Origin: Bin87 sp034423595
GTDB lineage: Bacteria > Chloroflexota > Dehalococcoidia > Lucifugimonadales > UBA3495
Length of the DNA: 64,000 nucleotides
Assembly: GCA_965207025.1 (NCBI GenBank)
Contig: OZ242258.1
Location: 1,922,001 to 1,986,000, forward strand
Direction of reading: 5' to 3'
Position numbers and translations under genes: made by a program. Below, one piece after another: positions 9,155 to 18,121 of this stretch (positions within the stretch are counted from its first letter, which is position 1; each line of letters begins with the position of its first letter). A model generated the notes under the pieces. It worked only from the letters and a program-made list of their open reading frames with translations, ran no database searches and was not told the DNA's origin.

Positions 9155-9937
9155 ATGACCACGCCCGATGAATTGTCTCGAAGAACCCACGAACTTGAGG
9201 CGTACCTGCCGGTCAACAGCGACATCCCGTCCATATCCCCCGACTACGCTCGCATCCAGACGCCCCTGATGTGGGGCGGCATCTGGCAGGCGCCCGGACT
9301 TGACCTGAAGCTGCGCAGCTTCGCCACGATCTCCGCCCAGTGCGTTAACGGCTGGGACTTCGGGTTGCAGCACCAGATTCGGGTTGGGCTGACCATGGGC
9401 ATGACGCCGCTGCAAATCAAGGGCATATTCATCCAACTGCTGTTCTACGCCGGCATTCCCGCCACGGTTCACGGCTTGCTCCAGGCCCAGACCGTGATCA
9501 ACGAGCGTGAAGACTGGAAGGCCGCGGATGTCCCGCCGGAAGCGGACTGGCTGGACACTCTGGAAGCCAAGCTGGAGCGGGGCAGCGCGGTCCGCCGCCA
9601 ACTCTGGGGCGAGCCGGCCAATCGGGAGGTTGAAGAGTCACTGGCCCAGCGCCTTGTACCCGAGGCTTCCGACATCGTCGATGGGTACAACTACGGCGAA
9701 GTGTGGGCCCGGGATGACCTGTCGCCGAAAGAGCGCATGGTTTGCGTTCTAGCCGCGCTGATGGCTCGCGGGCACTGGAAGCAGCTAAGGCAGTACATCA
9801 GGAACGCGCTGAACATGGGGTTCAATCAGCGGGAGATCTGCGAGGTGTTTGCGCAGGCCGGCTGGTACCGAGGCTGGCCCCATGTGGAAGACGCTCTGGA
9901 GCAGGCCCGCGACGTATTCGCCGAAGCGAATACCTGA
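9155..9937 (+). CDS. Two-domain carboxymuconolactone decarboxylase (CMD)-like protein 1
   Basis: A 260-residue all-alpha protein. The N-terminal half carries the CMD-type helix QCVNGWDFGLQHQ, followed by a GIFIQLLFYAG helix. The C-terminal half repeats the theme with a KERMVCVLAALMARG helix and a REICEVFAQAGWYRG helix. Two CMD-like domains in one chain are longer than the classical 4-carboxymuconolactone decarboxylase of about 130 residues. A Cys and a His are kept in the first domain, but the CxxC of AhpD is absent. The ATG at 9155 is preferred to TTG at 9149 because of the spacing to CGGAG. It is the first of three tandem paralogues. Confidence 0.85.
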   Translation: MTTPDELSRRTHELEAYLPVNSDIPSISPDYARIQTPLMWGGIWQAPGLDLKLRSFATISAQCVNGWDFGLQHQIRVGLTMGMTPLQIKGIFIQLLFYAGIPATVHGLLQAQTVINEREDWKAADVPPEADWLDTLEAKLERGSAVRRQLWGEPANREVEESLAQRLVPEASDIVDGYNYGEVWARDDLSPKERMVCVLAALMARGHWKQLRQYIRNALNMGFNQREICEVFAQAGWYRGWPHVEDALEQARDVFAEANT

Positions 9938-9966
9938 TTACTGATGCATAACCACTTATTGCAACA

Positions 9967-10060
9967 TGTCATTGCGAGCGCAGCGTGGCAATCTCGTCGC
10001 TGGAGGAAGCGTCGTCCAGTTCAGCGAGATCGCCGCGTCGCTACGCTCCTCGCGATGACA
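9967..10060. repeat. Dispersed palindromic repeat, family 1, copy 1
   Basis: An imperfect inverted repeat of 94 bases between two CMD genes. The left arm starts TGTCATTGCGAGCGC and the right arm ends GCTCCTCGCGATGACA. Internal arms GTGGCAATCTCG and CGAGATCGCCGC also pair. A related copy lies at 23800-23933. This sequence type is a common intergenic REP/MITE-like element in several bacterial lineages. It could form a strong hairpin in the transcript between the paralogues. Confidence 0.8.
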
Positions 10061-10115
10061 AACTGGGTACGCGTGAAACCTGATTAGGATTGCACAAGAT
10101 TGGGAGGGTCGCGGC

Positions 10116-10919
10116 ATGACGACCGTGAAAGAATTGCAGAAAAAATCGGCGAAGCTGCGCCAGTTTTTCGACCAGCACCTGCCCTATGCTCGCCCCACTC
10201 CGGTATTGGCCGATTTCGTGCGGGTGCAGCACGAGCTGATGTGGGGCGGCGTCTGGCTGGCCGACGGCTTGGACCTGAAGCTGCGCAGCTTCGCCACCAT
10301 CACCGCCCAGTGCGTCAACGGTTACGATTTCGGCGTCGAGCACCAGGTGCGTACCGGACTCACCGTTGGTATCACCCCGCAGCAAATCAAGGGGATATTC
10401 ATCCAGCTCATGTTTTACGCCGGCGTGCCGGCCACCGTCTTTGGCCTCCGTATCGCCCAGGAGGTGATCAACGAGCGGGAGGAATGGAAGGCCGACGACA
10501 TGCCGCTGGACGCCGATTGGCTGGGCTCAATCGAGGAAATGCTTGCCGAAGGCAAAGCGGTTCGTCTCAGACATTGGGATGAGGGCGCTGACGCCGAAAT
10601 CGAAAACTCCCTGGCGCGACAGCTCGTTCCCGAATCCGCGGAGTTGGTGGACGGCTATCTCTTCGGAGTGGTATGGCGACGCGCCGACTTGGAAGCCCGC
10701 GAACGCATGGTGTGCATCCTGGCAGCGTTGATGTGCCGAGGCCACATGAAGCAGCTAAAGCGGCATATTGGGTACGCGCTGGACGCGGGGCTGGGTAAAA
10801 AGGAGATCTGCGAAGTTTTCGCCCAAGCCGGATGGTACCGGGGCTGGCCCTACGTCGAGGACGCTCTTGAGCAGGCCGGCGAGGTTTTCGAGGCTCGTGG
10901 CTCGACAGGTTCGTTATGA
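10116..10919 (+). CDS. Two-domain CMD-like protein 2
   Basis: A 267-residue paralogue of the genes on either side. It keeps QCVNGYDFGVEHQ in the first domain and REICEVF-like KEICEVFAQAGWYRG in the second, with the same domain order. The start is preceded by a GGGAGG site. The last residues are encoded inside a dispersed palindromic repeat (10901-10963) that also supplies the stop codon, so the tail differs from the two sister proteins. Tandem triplication suggests recent duplication and possible hetero-oligomers. The reaction is unknown; decarboxylation or peroxidase-like chemistry is known for the family. Confidence 0.84.
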   Translation: MTTVKELQKKSAKLRQFFDQHLPYARPTPVLADFVRVQHELMWGGVWLADGLDLKLRSFATITAQCVNGYDFGVEHQVRTGLTVGITPQQIKGIFIQLMFYAGVPATVFGLRIAQEVINEREEWKADDMPLDADWLGSIEEMLAEGKAVRLRHWDEGADAEIENSLARQLVPESAELVDGYLFGVVWRRADLEARERMVCILAALMCRGHMKQLKRHIGYALDAGLGKKEICEVFAQAGWYRGWPYVEDALEQAGEVFEARGSTGSL

Positions 10920-10963
10920 GCGATTCTTCTCGGCACTATCCGCTCATCCAGAGCTTCTCGAAG
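10901..10963. repeat. Dispersed palindromic repeat, family 2
   Basis: The left arm CTCGACAGGTTCGTTATGAGCG and the right arm CCGCTCATCCAGAGCTTCTCGA are imperfect reverse complements enclosing about 17 bases. The sequence resembles the common intergenic element whose arms read roughly TTCGACAGGCTCAGGATGAGCGG. It overlaps the final codons and stop of CMD-like protein 2. Only one copy was recognised in this window. Confidence 0.6.
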
Positions 10964-10990
10964 GATGGTTCAACATTGGGAGAATGACCT

Positions 10991-11809
10991 ATGGACACCG
11001 CCCCCGACCTGGCGCGTAAAGCCGCCAACCTACACGCCTTTATCGACCAGTACGTGCCCCAGGGCCGGCTCACTGGAGCACTCCCGGACATCAGCGCGGA
11101 TTACGTAAAGCTACAGGAAGAAGTTATGTGGGGCGGCGTGTGGCAGGTGCCGGGACTGGACGTCACACTCCGCAGCATCGCCACCATCGCTGCCCAGTGC
11201 TGCAACGGCTGGGAGTTCGGCCTTCAGCACCAGATCAGAGTCGGACTGTCCCTCGGAATGTCCCCGCAGAAAATCAAGGGAATCTTCCTGCAACTGATCT
11301 TCTATGCGGGCATACCCGCCACCGTTTCCTCCCTAGCCCAAGCCCAGCGCGTGATCAACGAACAACCCATGTGGCAAGCCGAGGATAGCGAGCCTCTGCA
11401 AGCCGATTGGCTGGCGTCGGTGGAAGATAAACTGGAAAGGGGACGGCAGATCCGCCAGTCCAACTGGGGCCAGCAGGCCGGCGTCGATTTAGAAAACACT
11501 TTGTCCCACGAACTGGCGACCGAAACCGCCGCCCTGGTCGAAGCCTACAACTTCGGCGAGGTATGGGCGCGCGGCGACCTGACCCCAAAGGAGCGCACCG
11601 TCTGTATCCTCGTGGCGCTTATGTGCCGCGGCCACATGAAGCAACTGCGGCAGCACATCCGGTATGCCTTGGAATTGGGCATATCCCGCCGGGAGATCTG
11701 CGAGGTTTTCTCGCAGGCCGGCTGGTATCGCGGGTGGCCCTACGTTGAGGAAGCCCTGGAACAGGCGGACGCCGTATTCACGGAAGGCCGGCCGTCTGTA
11801 CAGAGCTGA
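10991..11809 (+). CDS. Two-domain CMD-like protein 3
   Basis: The third tandem paralogue, 272 residues. The first domain has QCCNGWEFGLQHQ with two adjacent cysteines where the sister proteins have one. The second domain has KERTVCILVALMCRG and REICEVFSQAGWYRG. The start follows GGGAGAATGACCT. It is separated from gene 2 by 71 bases that contain repeat family 2, and followed by tRNA-Gly. The extra Cys could be tested for redox activity, but no CxxC is formed. Substrate unknown. Confidence 0.84.
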   Translation: MDTAPDLARKAANLHAFIDQYVPQGRLTGALPDISADYVKLQEEVMWGGVWQVPGLDVTLRSIATIAAQCCNGWEFGLQHQIRVGLSLGMSPQKIKGIFLQLIFYAGIPATVSSLAQAQRVINEQPMWQAEDSEPLQADWLASVEDKLERGRQIRQSNWGQQAGVDLENTLSHELATETAALVEAYNFGEVWARGDLTPKERTVCILVALMCRGHMKQLRQHIRYALELGISRREICEVFSQAGWYRGWPYVEEALEQADAVFTEGRPSVQS

Positions 11810-11872
11810 AAATTGCAGTTATACTGGTTATCAGACTACCAACAACTGGTAGAAACAGTTACGCCGTTGCGG

Positions 11873-11947
11873 GCGGAAGTGGCTCAGTGGTAGAGCGTCT
11901 CCTTGCCAAGGAGAAGGTCGCGGGTTCGAATCCCGTCTTCCGCTCCA
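11873..11947 (+). tRNA. tRNA-Gly(GCC)
   Basis: A full cloverleaf can be folded. The acceptor stem is GCGGAAG/CTTCCGC, the D-arm GCTC..GAGC, the anticodon stem TCTCC/GGAGA with loop TTGCCAA, and the T-arm GCGGG TTCGAAT CCCGT. The anticodon GCC is at 11905-11907. The discriminator base T is at 11944 and CCA is encoded at 11945-11947. Confidence 0.97.
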
Positions 11948-11997
11948 TTTTGCTGTCTGTACGGACCGCCGTATTTGTCGGGCGAAAGCATTATTTC

Positions 11998-13839
11998 TCA
12001 CGGAGAGCCGCGAGAAACATTTTGGGTAATCCACTCATATTCCTCCGATTCCGTGTTGAAGTAGTTGAACCGGTGGAACATCTTGGTGTTTCCGCGAGAA
12101 TCCCGGATAGATGCTCGTAGAGCATGCGTAGCTTTGGAATCCACCTCTGCGGCTTCAGGTTCAATCACTACTCCATAGCTCTCGCGGGCCGCTTCTGGAG
12201 ATACGAAACCGTCCAGATAGTCGTCGAGCACTCTCGCGGTATCGCGTTCCAAGGGATCGCCCCACCCCCCACCGCCGGCAGTATAGACCCGCACCAGGTC
12301 GCCGGCCTTCCAATGGTTGTCGTCGGAGAAGGGACGGATTTCGCGTTCATTAGGGCATCCGGGATTCAGTACAACCCTGGACAGCCCGCCACCCATACCC
12401 CCAGCCACTCCCCAAGTTGGGAAGATGTGATTCTCAACGCGGAGGCCAAAGGTTCCTTCGTCGGCCAACAGCCGCACGTCGCGGATGACGCCACAACCGC
12501 CCCGGAACTTCCCGGGGCCGCCCGAATCGGTGGATATGGCGTAGCGCTCCAGCCGAAGCGGAAACTCCATTTCCATGAACTCGCCGGGGTAGTTTTCGTT
12601 GTGCCGCTGGTAGATGGCGTCCAAACCATCGCTGAAAGGCCGGGCTCCGTGCCCGACCGCGATCCCGTCGGTGCAAAGCAGCCAATTGCCACTTTTGCCG
12701 TCCTTCATGCGCCAGTAGGCGATGACGTACACGGCGGCGCCGGCCATCACGTCGCCGTCGGTTGCCTGGGCGACCACGGCGCGCACGGCGCTCTTGAGCT
12801 TGGTGAACGTGTGGGCGCGACAGCCCAAGGCCGCCGGCCATTCCGGCTGCAAGATGCTTCCGGACCGCAGTTGTACGTTGTCAATCCCGGCCAAAAGCCC
12901 GTGATTTGCCAGCAGCGATGAGTCAAATTGATGGAAATACTGGCCAAAGTAGGCCTTCAGCGCGCCATCGCTGGCGAGGAAATTGATGGAACCACCGGCC
13001 TGATCGTCGCTCCGGGTGGCGTCCAGCAGCACCTTGTCGCCCTTCCTGCTGAGTTTGAGGTGGAAGGAATGCCACTCGTCGCCGACGCCAGCATGGTCCA
13101 TGTAGTCGCGCACCGCGTATTCCCCTTCCGGGATCAAGTCCAGGGTTTTGTCGCGAACCAGGCGGGCGGTATCGGCCTGATCATGGACGATAGCCGCCAA
13201 CATGGAGTCCTTGCCAAAGCGGTCGAACATTTCCAGCAGACGTTCCTGGGCCCGGCTGGCAGCGGCCATCAGGGCGCGCGAGTCGCCTTCCAACAGGTCC
13301 GGGTAGCGGGAGTTCCGCAGGATGATGCGGTACGCTTCGTCGTTCAGCCGGCCGGCGTCGATGATTTTGATGGGAGGAACCAAGGTGCCATCATGGAAGA
13401 TTTCGGTGTTGGCGGGGCCAATGCTGCCGGGCCGGGAACCGCCCAAATCCCAGAAGTGGGCGAAGGAATGGCAGTAAGCCACCACTTCTCCGTCATAAAA
13501 TACCGGCGCGATGAAAACCATGTCCGGGGTATGGGTTATGCTCCCTTCCGAAAGGTAGGGATCGTTGTACCAGTAGAGATCGCCCGTACACATGGACTCG
13601 ACGGGATAGTGCCGCCACACGCAACCCAAGATGTCGCTGCCCATGGTGTCGCCGTAGATTTCCCGGCCATTGCGGTCCAGGAAACTCACGGTGTAGTCCT
13701 TCTTCTCACGGATGAAGGCGGACATGGCGGTGCGCTCAATGATCAATTCACATTCCAGGCGAGCGGCGCGCAGACCACCGCGAATAAGCTGTCGGGTTAT
13801 GGGATCAACCGGCGCAGGGCAGGCGTTGGTATTAGTCAT
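11998..13839 (-). CDS. hyuB: Hydantoinase B/oxoprolinase-family protein (HyuB-like)
   Basis: A 613-residue beta-type subunit of the ATP-dependent hydantoinase/5-oxoprolinase family, which with HyuA opens cyclic amides or carboxylates ketones. It has the N-terminal ECELIIERTAMSA region, a HSFAHFWDLGG motif, a GGSINFLASDG segment and the Gly-rich SGGPGKFRGGCG and GGGGWGDP segments typical of HyuB. The ATG at 13839 follows AAGGAAC with good spacing. It overlaps the end of hyuA by 8 bases, indicating translational coupling. The substrate could be a hydantoin, 5-oxoproline, acetophenone or another carbonyl compound and cannot be decided here. Confidence 0.9.
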   Translation of the reverse strand: MTNTNACPAPVDPITRQLIRGGLRAARLECELIIERTAMSAFIREKKDYTVSFLDRNGREIYGDTMGSDILGCVWRHYPVESMCTGDLYWYNDPYLSEGSITHTPDMVFIAPVFYDGEVVAYCHSFAHFWDLGGSRPGSIGPANTEIFHDGTLVPPIKIIDAGRLNDEAYRIILRNSRYPDLLEGDSRALMAAASRAQERLLEMFDRFGKDSMLAAIVHDQADTARLVRDKTLDLIPEGEYAVRDYMDHAGVGDEWHSFHLKLSRKGDKVLLDATRSDDQAGGSINFLASDGALKAYFGQYFHQFDSSLLANHGLLAGIDNVQLRSGSILQPEWPAALGCRAHTFTKLKSAVRAVVAQATDGDVMAGAAVYVIAYWRMKDGKSGNWLLCTDGIAVGHGARPFSDGLDAIYQRHNENYPGEFMEMEFPLRLERYAISTDSGGPGKFRGGCGVIRDVRLLADEGTFGLRVENHIFPTWGVAGGMGGGLSRVVLNPGCPNEREIRPFSDDNHWKAGDLVRVYTAGGGGWGDPLERDTARVLDDYLDGFVSPEAARESYGVVIEPEAAEVDSKATHALRASIRDSRGNTKMFHRFNYFNTESEEYEWITQNVSRGSP

Positions 13840-15916
13840 GATAGGTTCCTTCAGAGTGCATGATGCAGTTGCCGTACCGGTCAATCCGGGCTTTCCATCC
13901 CGGGTTGACCACCACTGTGGAATCCATTCCCTCCAGGATCGCTGGGCCGGTCAATTCCATGCCGGGCGTCAGCCCATCCCGTCGGTAGATTGGACAATCA
14001 ACGAACCCTGACGCTTCGTCGAAATGAACCGGACGTCGCTGTATCAAGGCATCGTAGGGCGTCGAACGTCCAGCGCTGGCATCATCGTCGGTGATGGCCT
14101 GCATCGTGGCCTGCCCCACGTTACCAGAGGCCGTAGCGCGCAGCGTGACGACCTCCACCGGCTGGTCCAGCAAAAAGCCGTAGAGTTGCTCGTGCTCGGT
14201 GTGAAACTCCTGGAGCATCTGTCGAAAGCCTTCCTCATTGACCACCGCGTGTCGGTAGGGGACAGTAAGCTCCGAACCCTGGTGAGCGTAGCGAAGATCG
14301 GCAGAGAAGCTGATCGAGTGGCTGGCAGCGGGAGCGCCCTCTCCATTTAGCCAGCCCAGCCCCTCTTGCCGCAAATCCGCAAATACAGCGGTCATCCCTT
14401 CCAGGTCATAATCCGGCGCGCGTTGAGGGAAGGTCCTTGCATAGTCATTCTTGAACTCCGCCGCAAGAAGCCCATACGCCGAAGTGGTGCCGGGATGAGG
14501 GGGAACAACCACGCTCCTGATGCCGAGCAAGTTCGCCACGTCGATTGCGTGCATGGGGCCGGCTCCGCCGTAGGCTACCAAGGCAAAATCCCGTGGGTCG
14601 TGTCCTCGCTCGACGCTGATGTTGCGAATCGCGCCAACCATGGCGTTGTTGGCGATTTTCAGGATACCGCTGGCCGCCAGCCCCACGTCCATGTTCAGCC
14701 GCGCCGCCACCGAGTGAGAGATAGCGCGGTGCGCTGCGTCGGCGTCCAGAACCAACTGGCCGCCAGCGATCTGAGTACCGACCCTGCCCAGCACCAGGTT
14801 GGCGTCGGTAACGGCGGGCAGAGCCGCGCCCTTTCCGTAACAGGCCGGGCCCGGATCGGCTCCGGCGCTGTCCGGGCCGACGGTAAGGCTGCCGTAGGGC
14901 GAAACGGACGCCAGACTACCGCCGCCGCAGCCGATGGTGGCAATGTCCAACATCGGAAGCTGAACGGGCCAATCGCCCAACTTTCCATTGAGGGTAAGGC
15001 CAGCCTGACGGTTGCGGAGGAGTGACACGTCGGTGCTGGTCCCGCCCATATCGAACGAGATGCAGTTTTCTATTCCCGTTGCCTCGGCAATTTGGACGGC
15101 GGCCATGACACCGGCGGCCGGGCCGGATAGGGCCGTGTACACCGGTTGGCGGACTGCCGTGTCGGCCCCAATAATCCCGCCGTTGGATTTCATTATGGAC
15201 AACGAAGCCGCTATACCGGAATCATCCAGAGAGCGCTTGAGGTTGTCGATGTAGCTACTGACTCGTGGCGTAACGTAGGCGTTGAGCACTGTTGTGATTG
15301 CGCGCTCGTACTCCCGGTACACGGGCAGCACTTCAGAGGATAGTGAAACGGGGACTCCCGGCAGGGCTTCCTCCAGCAGCTCTCTTGCGCGCCGCTCGTG
15401 AGCAGGATTAGCGTAGGAATGGAGGAAAGTAACGGCGACGGTGGAGACGCCGGCGCTGGCAAAGCGCTCCGCGGCGCGAATAACGTCCGCTTCCTCCAGC
15501 GGTTGGAGGATTTCACCTCCGAAAGCGGTGCGCTCGTTCACTTCCAGGCAGTCCCGCGGACGCACCGGTCGCTCGGGTTTGATCCAGGTGTTGGGATTGG
15601 CCAGGCGCGGGGTGCCGTGACGGGCGATTTCCAGAACGTACTTGTACCCGTTGGTAACCAACAGGCCAACCGGCGCGCCCCGGCGTTCGAGGACGGAGTT
15701 GGTGGCGATGGTGGTGCCGTGAAAGATATGGGCCAGATCACCGAAAGGGATGTCTCGGGATCGGAGAATTTCCGACAAACCGCGCATAAACCCAACCGAG
15801 GGATCGTCGGGTGTGGAAGGCGTTTTATGGACAATTTGAGCGCCGGTTACGAGTTCACACAGTACAACATCCGTAAACGTACCGCCGACATCCACCGCGA
15901 GAGCGTAGCGAGGCAT
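13832..15916 (-). CDS. hyuA: Hydantoinase A/oxoprolinase-family protein (HyuA-like)
   Basis: A 694-residue ATP-binding alpha subunit with an ASKHA-type fold. It opens with AVDVGGTFTDVV, a phosphate-binding loop, then has FHGTTIATNSVLERRGAPVG and, mid-protein, SFDMGGTSTDVSLL, the second nucleotide-binding loop. The length matches the family. It is the first gene of the hyuA-hyuB pair and diverges from a small unknown gene whose start is 66 bases away, so a shared regulatory region is likely. The enzyme couples ATP hydrolysis to ring opening or carboxylation together with HyuB. An AAGGA ribosome site precedes the start. Confidence 0.92.
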   Translation of the reverse strand: MPRYALAVDVGGTFTDVVLCELVTGAQIVHKTPSTPDDPSVGFMRGLSEILRSRDIPFGDLAHIFHGTTIATNSVLERRGAPVGLLVTNGYKYVLEIARHGTPRLANPNTWIKPERPVRPRDCLEVNERTAFGGEILQPLEEADVIRAAERFASAGVSTVAVTFLHSYANPAHERRARELLEEALPGVPVSLSSEVLPVYREYERAITTVLNAYVTPRVSSYIDNLKRSLDDSGIAASLSIMKSNGGIIGADTAVRQPVYTALSGPAAGVMAAVQIAEATGIENCISFDMGGTSTDVSLLRNRQAGLTLNGKLGDWPVQLPMLDIATIGCGGGSLASVSPYGSLTVGPDSAGADPGPACYGKGAALPAVTDANLVLGRVGTQIAGGQLVLDADAAHRAISHSVAARLNMDVGLAASGILKIANNAMVGAIRNISVERGHDPRDFALVAYGGAGPMHAIDVANLLGIRSVVVPPHPGTTSAYGLLAAEFKNDYARTFPQRAPDYDLEGMTAVFADLRQEGLGWLNGEGAPAASHSISFSADLRYAHQGSELTVPYRHAVVNEEGFRQMLQEFHTEHEQLYGFLLDQPVEVVTLRATASGNVGQATMQAITDDDASAGRSTPYDALIQRRPVHFDEASGFVDCPIYRRDGLTPGMELTGPAILEGMDSTVVVNPGWKARIDRYGNCIMHSEGTYHD

Positions 15917-15982
15917 TTCAATCCTTCTTTACGTGATACTATTGGCCGAAACTGGACGATGACATTGACATTGGAGCGCACA

Positions 15983-16555
15983 ATGCCGCCCATCATAATA
16001 AAGATCAGTGTTGAAGGCGACGCGGAAGGGACGATAAATGCACTGCGACGCATCGCCTCAATGGGAGACCAAGCTTCAGTCCTGCCGGCGACAGAGTTGA
16101 CTCATGGAGAAGATAACCGAGAGAAAAATGAACCGGCCACTGTCGAATCGGGAACGAGCACGGCGTTCGAATTGCCGGAAGGCTCCCGCCAACTGTGGGA
16201 AGATCGGATAGCCAATGCGGAGCATCGCCAGCCTCTTCCCGAACAATCCTGGCCGGCCCAATGGGACCAGCACCTGGGCAATGAGCTAGTTACAAACATG
16301 TCCGAAAACGCCCGTCGATTGGTTGCCGTGCTGGCAGTCGCGGGTGCAGGGGGCATGACCCGGGACGCCATTGTCTCAGAACTCGGAATCGAGACTGACA
16401 CCATCAGGACCTCCCAGGTGAGCATCGGCCACGCTCTGCGGCGAGTGCAGCGCGCGAACGGGAACATCAATTTGCCTCGCCCGGTGGAGTTCCATAAAAG
16501 GCTTGACACTTATATGCTGAATCCGGGATTCAAGGCAGCGATCCGGGAACGCTGA
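15983..16555 (+). CDS. Hypothetical protein with possible C-terminal winged-helix domain
   Basis: A 190-residue protein with no recognised family. The first 30 residues form a beta-alpha unit (PPIIIKISVEG then a helix). Residues about 40-85 are charged and probably disordered. The C-terminal 90 residues look like a helix-turn-helix: helix ENARRLVAVLAVAG, then TRDAIVSELGIE, then a longer helix around SIGHALRRVQR. The start at 15983 follows GGAG with 6-base spacing; an ATG at 15959 is an alternative. It is divergent from hyuA, so it could be a local regulator, but this is inference. Reading frames extending further upstream are antisense to hyuA. Confidence 0.7.
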   Translation: MPPIIIKISVEGDAEGTINALRRIASMGDQASVLPATELTHGEDNREKNEPATVESGTSTAFELPEGSRQLWEDRIANAEHRQPLPEQSWPAQWDQHLGNELVTNMSENARRLVAVLAVAGAGGMTRDAIVSELGIETDTIRTSQVSIGHALRRVQRANGNINLPRPVEFHKRLDTYMLNPGFKAAIRER

Positions 16556-16571
16556 CAAATTTACGTAGGTA

Positions 16572-18110
16572 TCAGATGCGGCTGTTGTAAACGTAATGAG
16601 GATTCTCCATGGGCGGCTGGTGGCTTCGGTAAAAGCGTTCCACATAAGGAGATAACCGGCCGGCCATCTGCCTCGTAGCCAGAGTTGTGGCATCAAGTTG
16701 GCGCGCCAACTGTTCGCGCAATTCCTGCGCCACCTCCGCTTTGCTGACTCGCTGGTGCTCTCCCCCGCTAATCAGAACTTCGCCGTCCACGATTACTGAG
16801 TCAATGTCCCGTGATTTGGCTCGACCCATGATCACTTCCACCGGCGGAACCTCGGCGTCCAGGTAGGGGTCTTCCAAGCCGTCGAGTCGAATCAGGACCA
16901 TATCGGCGCGGCGGCCGGGTTCCAGTCTGCCGATTGCGTTTCCAAACCCGGTGGGAGCAGCCGCATTTGCGGTTGCCATAGTCAGAACTTGCGCCGCGGT
17001 GATGGCCGGTGTATCCAGACCCGGTTGGCGGTGCAGCTTGTTCACCAGCCGCATTTCCTGCAACATATCATCGTCATCATTAATGGCGGTACTGTCCGTG
17101 CCCATGGCCACATTTACGCCACGGGCCAGCATCGGGTTCACCGGAGCTATGCCATTCTTGAGGCGCAGGTTTGAACTGGCATTGTGACAAACGGTCGCGC
17201 CGGAGTCCCCCAGCAGATCGATATCGCGTTCGGTGAGCCAAACGGCGTGGGCGAAAGAAACTTCCGGCCCCAGGAACTCCAGGTCCTGGAGGTGTTCCAC
17301 CGGCGTCTTGCCCCAGGTCCTGATACCGTAGTCTTTTTGGTAGGGGCTTTCCACCAGGTGCATGTGGATGCCGGTTTGATGGCGGGCTGCCTGCTCTTTG
17401 GCACGCAGCAGGAATTCGTCGGAGTTCCACTGCACGTTGGCCGGACTATACAGCACTCGCACCTTACCCGATGAATGGTCGTGATACTGTCGGCGCATCT
17501 CATCGCAGAAGGCGAAGTAGTCGTCATCGCTCATGTGGCTGACGGCCAGGTAGCGGCGCACCTCGTCGGCCAGATCCGAGGGCAGCCCGGCCAGGAAATC
17601 TCCATCATCGATGTACACGACGCGGTTCTGGTTCCGCAGGTAGCTGGAAAAGGCCACTCGCATCCCGGCGTCGAGAAATCCGCGCAGCACGGCATCCACG
17701 TCCTCTTTGAGAGTGGCCGCCGCCGTCTGTGGATGGTTGTACATCACGGTGGTGGTGCCCGACTCCAGCATGTTGAGCGCGGTGTACAAGGTCATCAGGT
17801 AGTGGTCATAGGGCCGGCGCCCCCAACCGGCCAGAATCCACATTTCGAGGCAGTCGTCGCAGGTTCCCATCTGCAGGGTTGTCACCCCACGCCCGTGGTG
17901 GTGCGAGTTGACGATTCCGGGAATGATGCAATAATTCGTTCCGCCCAACTCCATCTCGGCGGAATATCTTGCCCTCAACTGCTCGTAGGAGCCGACGTCC
18001 ACGATGAGGCCGTCTTCCTGGTACACCGCCGCATCGGAGAGCGTGGTTATTTCCCCAGCCTCTCCGGCAGCGCTGAGCAAATACTTGCCGCGAATCAGTG
18101 AGGAAGGCAT
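16572..18110 (-). CDS. Amidohydrolase family protein (ATZ/TRZ/cytosine deaminase type)
   Basis: A 512-residue metal-dependent TIM-barrel hydrolase. The metal-site motifs are NSHHHGRG near residue 67, HMHLVES, FAHAVWL and MGTDST, the usual HxH, H, H, D set of aminohydrolases that deaminate or dechlorinate heterocycles. The ATG at 18110 follows GGGGGA directly; an ATG at 18122 has no ribosome site and overlaps the preceding stop. It starts 11 bases after the type A PuuE-like gene and is probably the third gene of that operon. The substrate is likely a small nitrogen heterocycle or amide, by family and context. Confidence 0.88.
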   Translation of the reverse strand: MPSSLIRGKYLLSAAGEAGEITTLSDAAVYQEDGLIVDVGSYEQLRARYSAEMELGGTNYCIIPGIVNSHHHGRGVTTLQMGTCDDCLEMWILAGWGRRPYDHYLMTLYTALNMLESGTTTVMYNHPQTAAATLKEDVDAVLRGFLDAGMRVAFSSYLRNQNRVVYIDDGDFLAGLPSDLADEVRRYLAVSHMSDDDYFAFCDEMRRQYHDHSSGKVRVLYSPANVQWNSDEFLLRAKEQAARHQTGIHMHLVESPYQKDYGIRTWGKTPVEHLQDLEFLGPEVSFAHAVWLTERDIDLLGDSGATVCHNASSNLRLKNGIAPVNPMLARGVNVAMGTDSTAINDDDDMLQEMRLVNKLHRQPGLDTPAITAAQVLTMATANAAAPTGFGNAIGRLEPGRRADMVLIRLDGLEDPYLDAEVPPVEVIMGRAKSRDIDSVIVDGEVLISGGEHQRVSKAEVAQELREQLARQLDATTLATRQMAGRLSPYVERFYRSHQPPMENPHYVYNSRI

Positions 18111-18121
18111 GTCGTCCCCCA

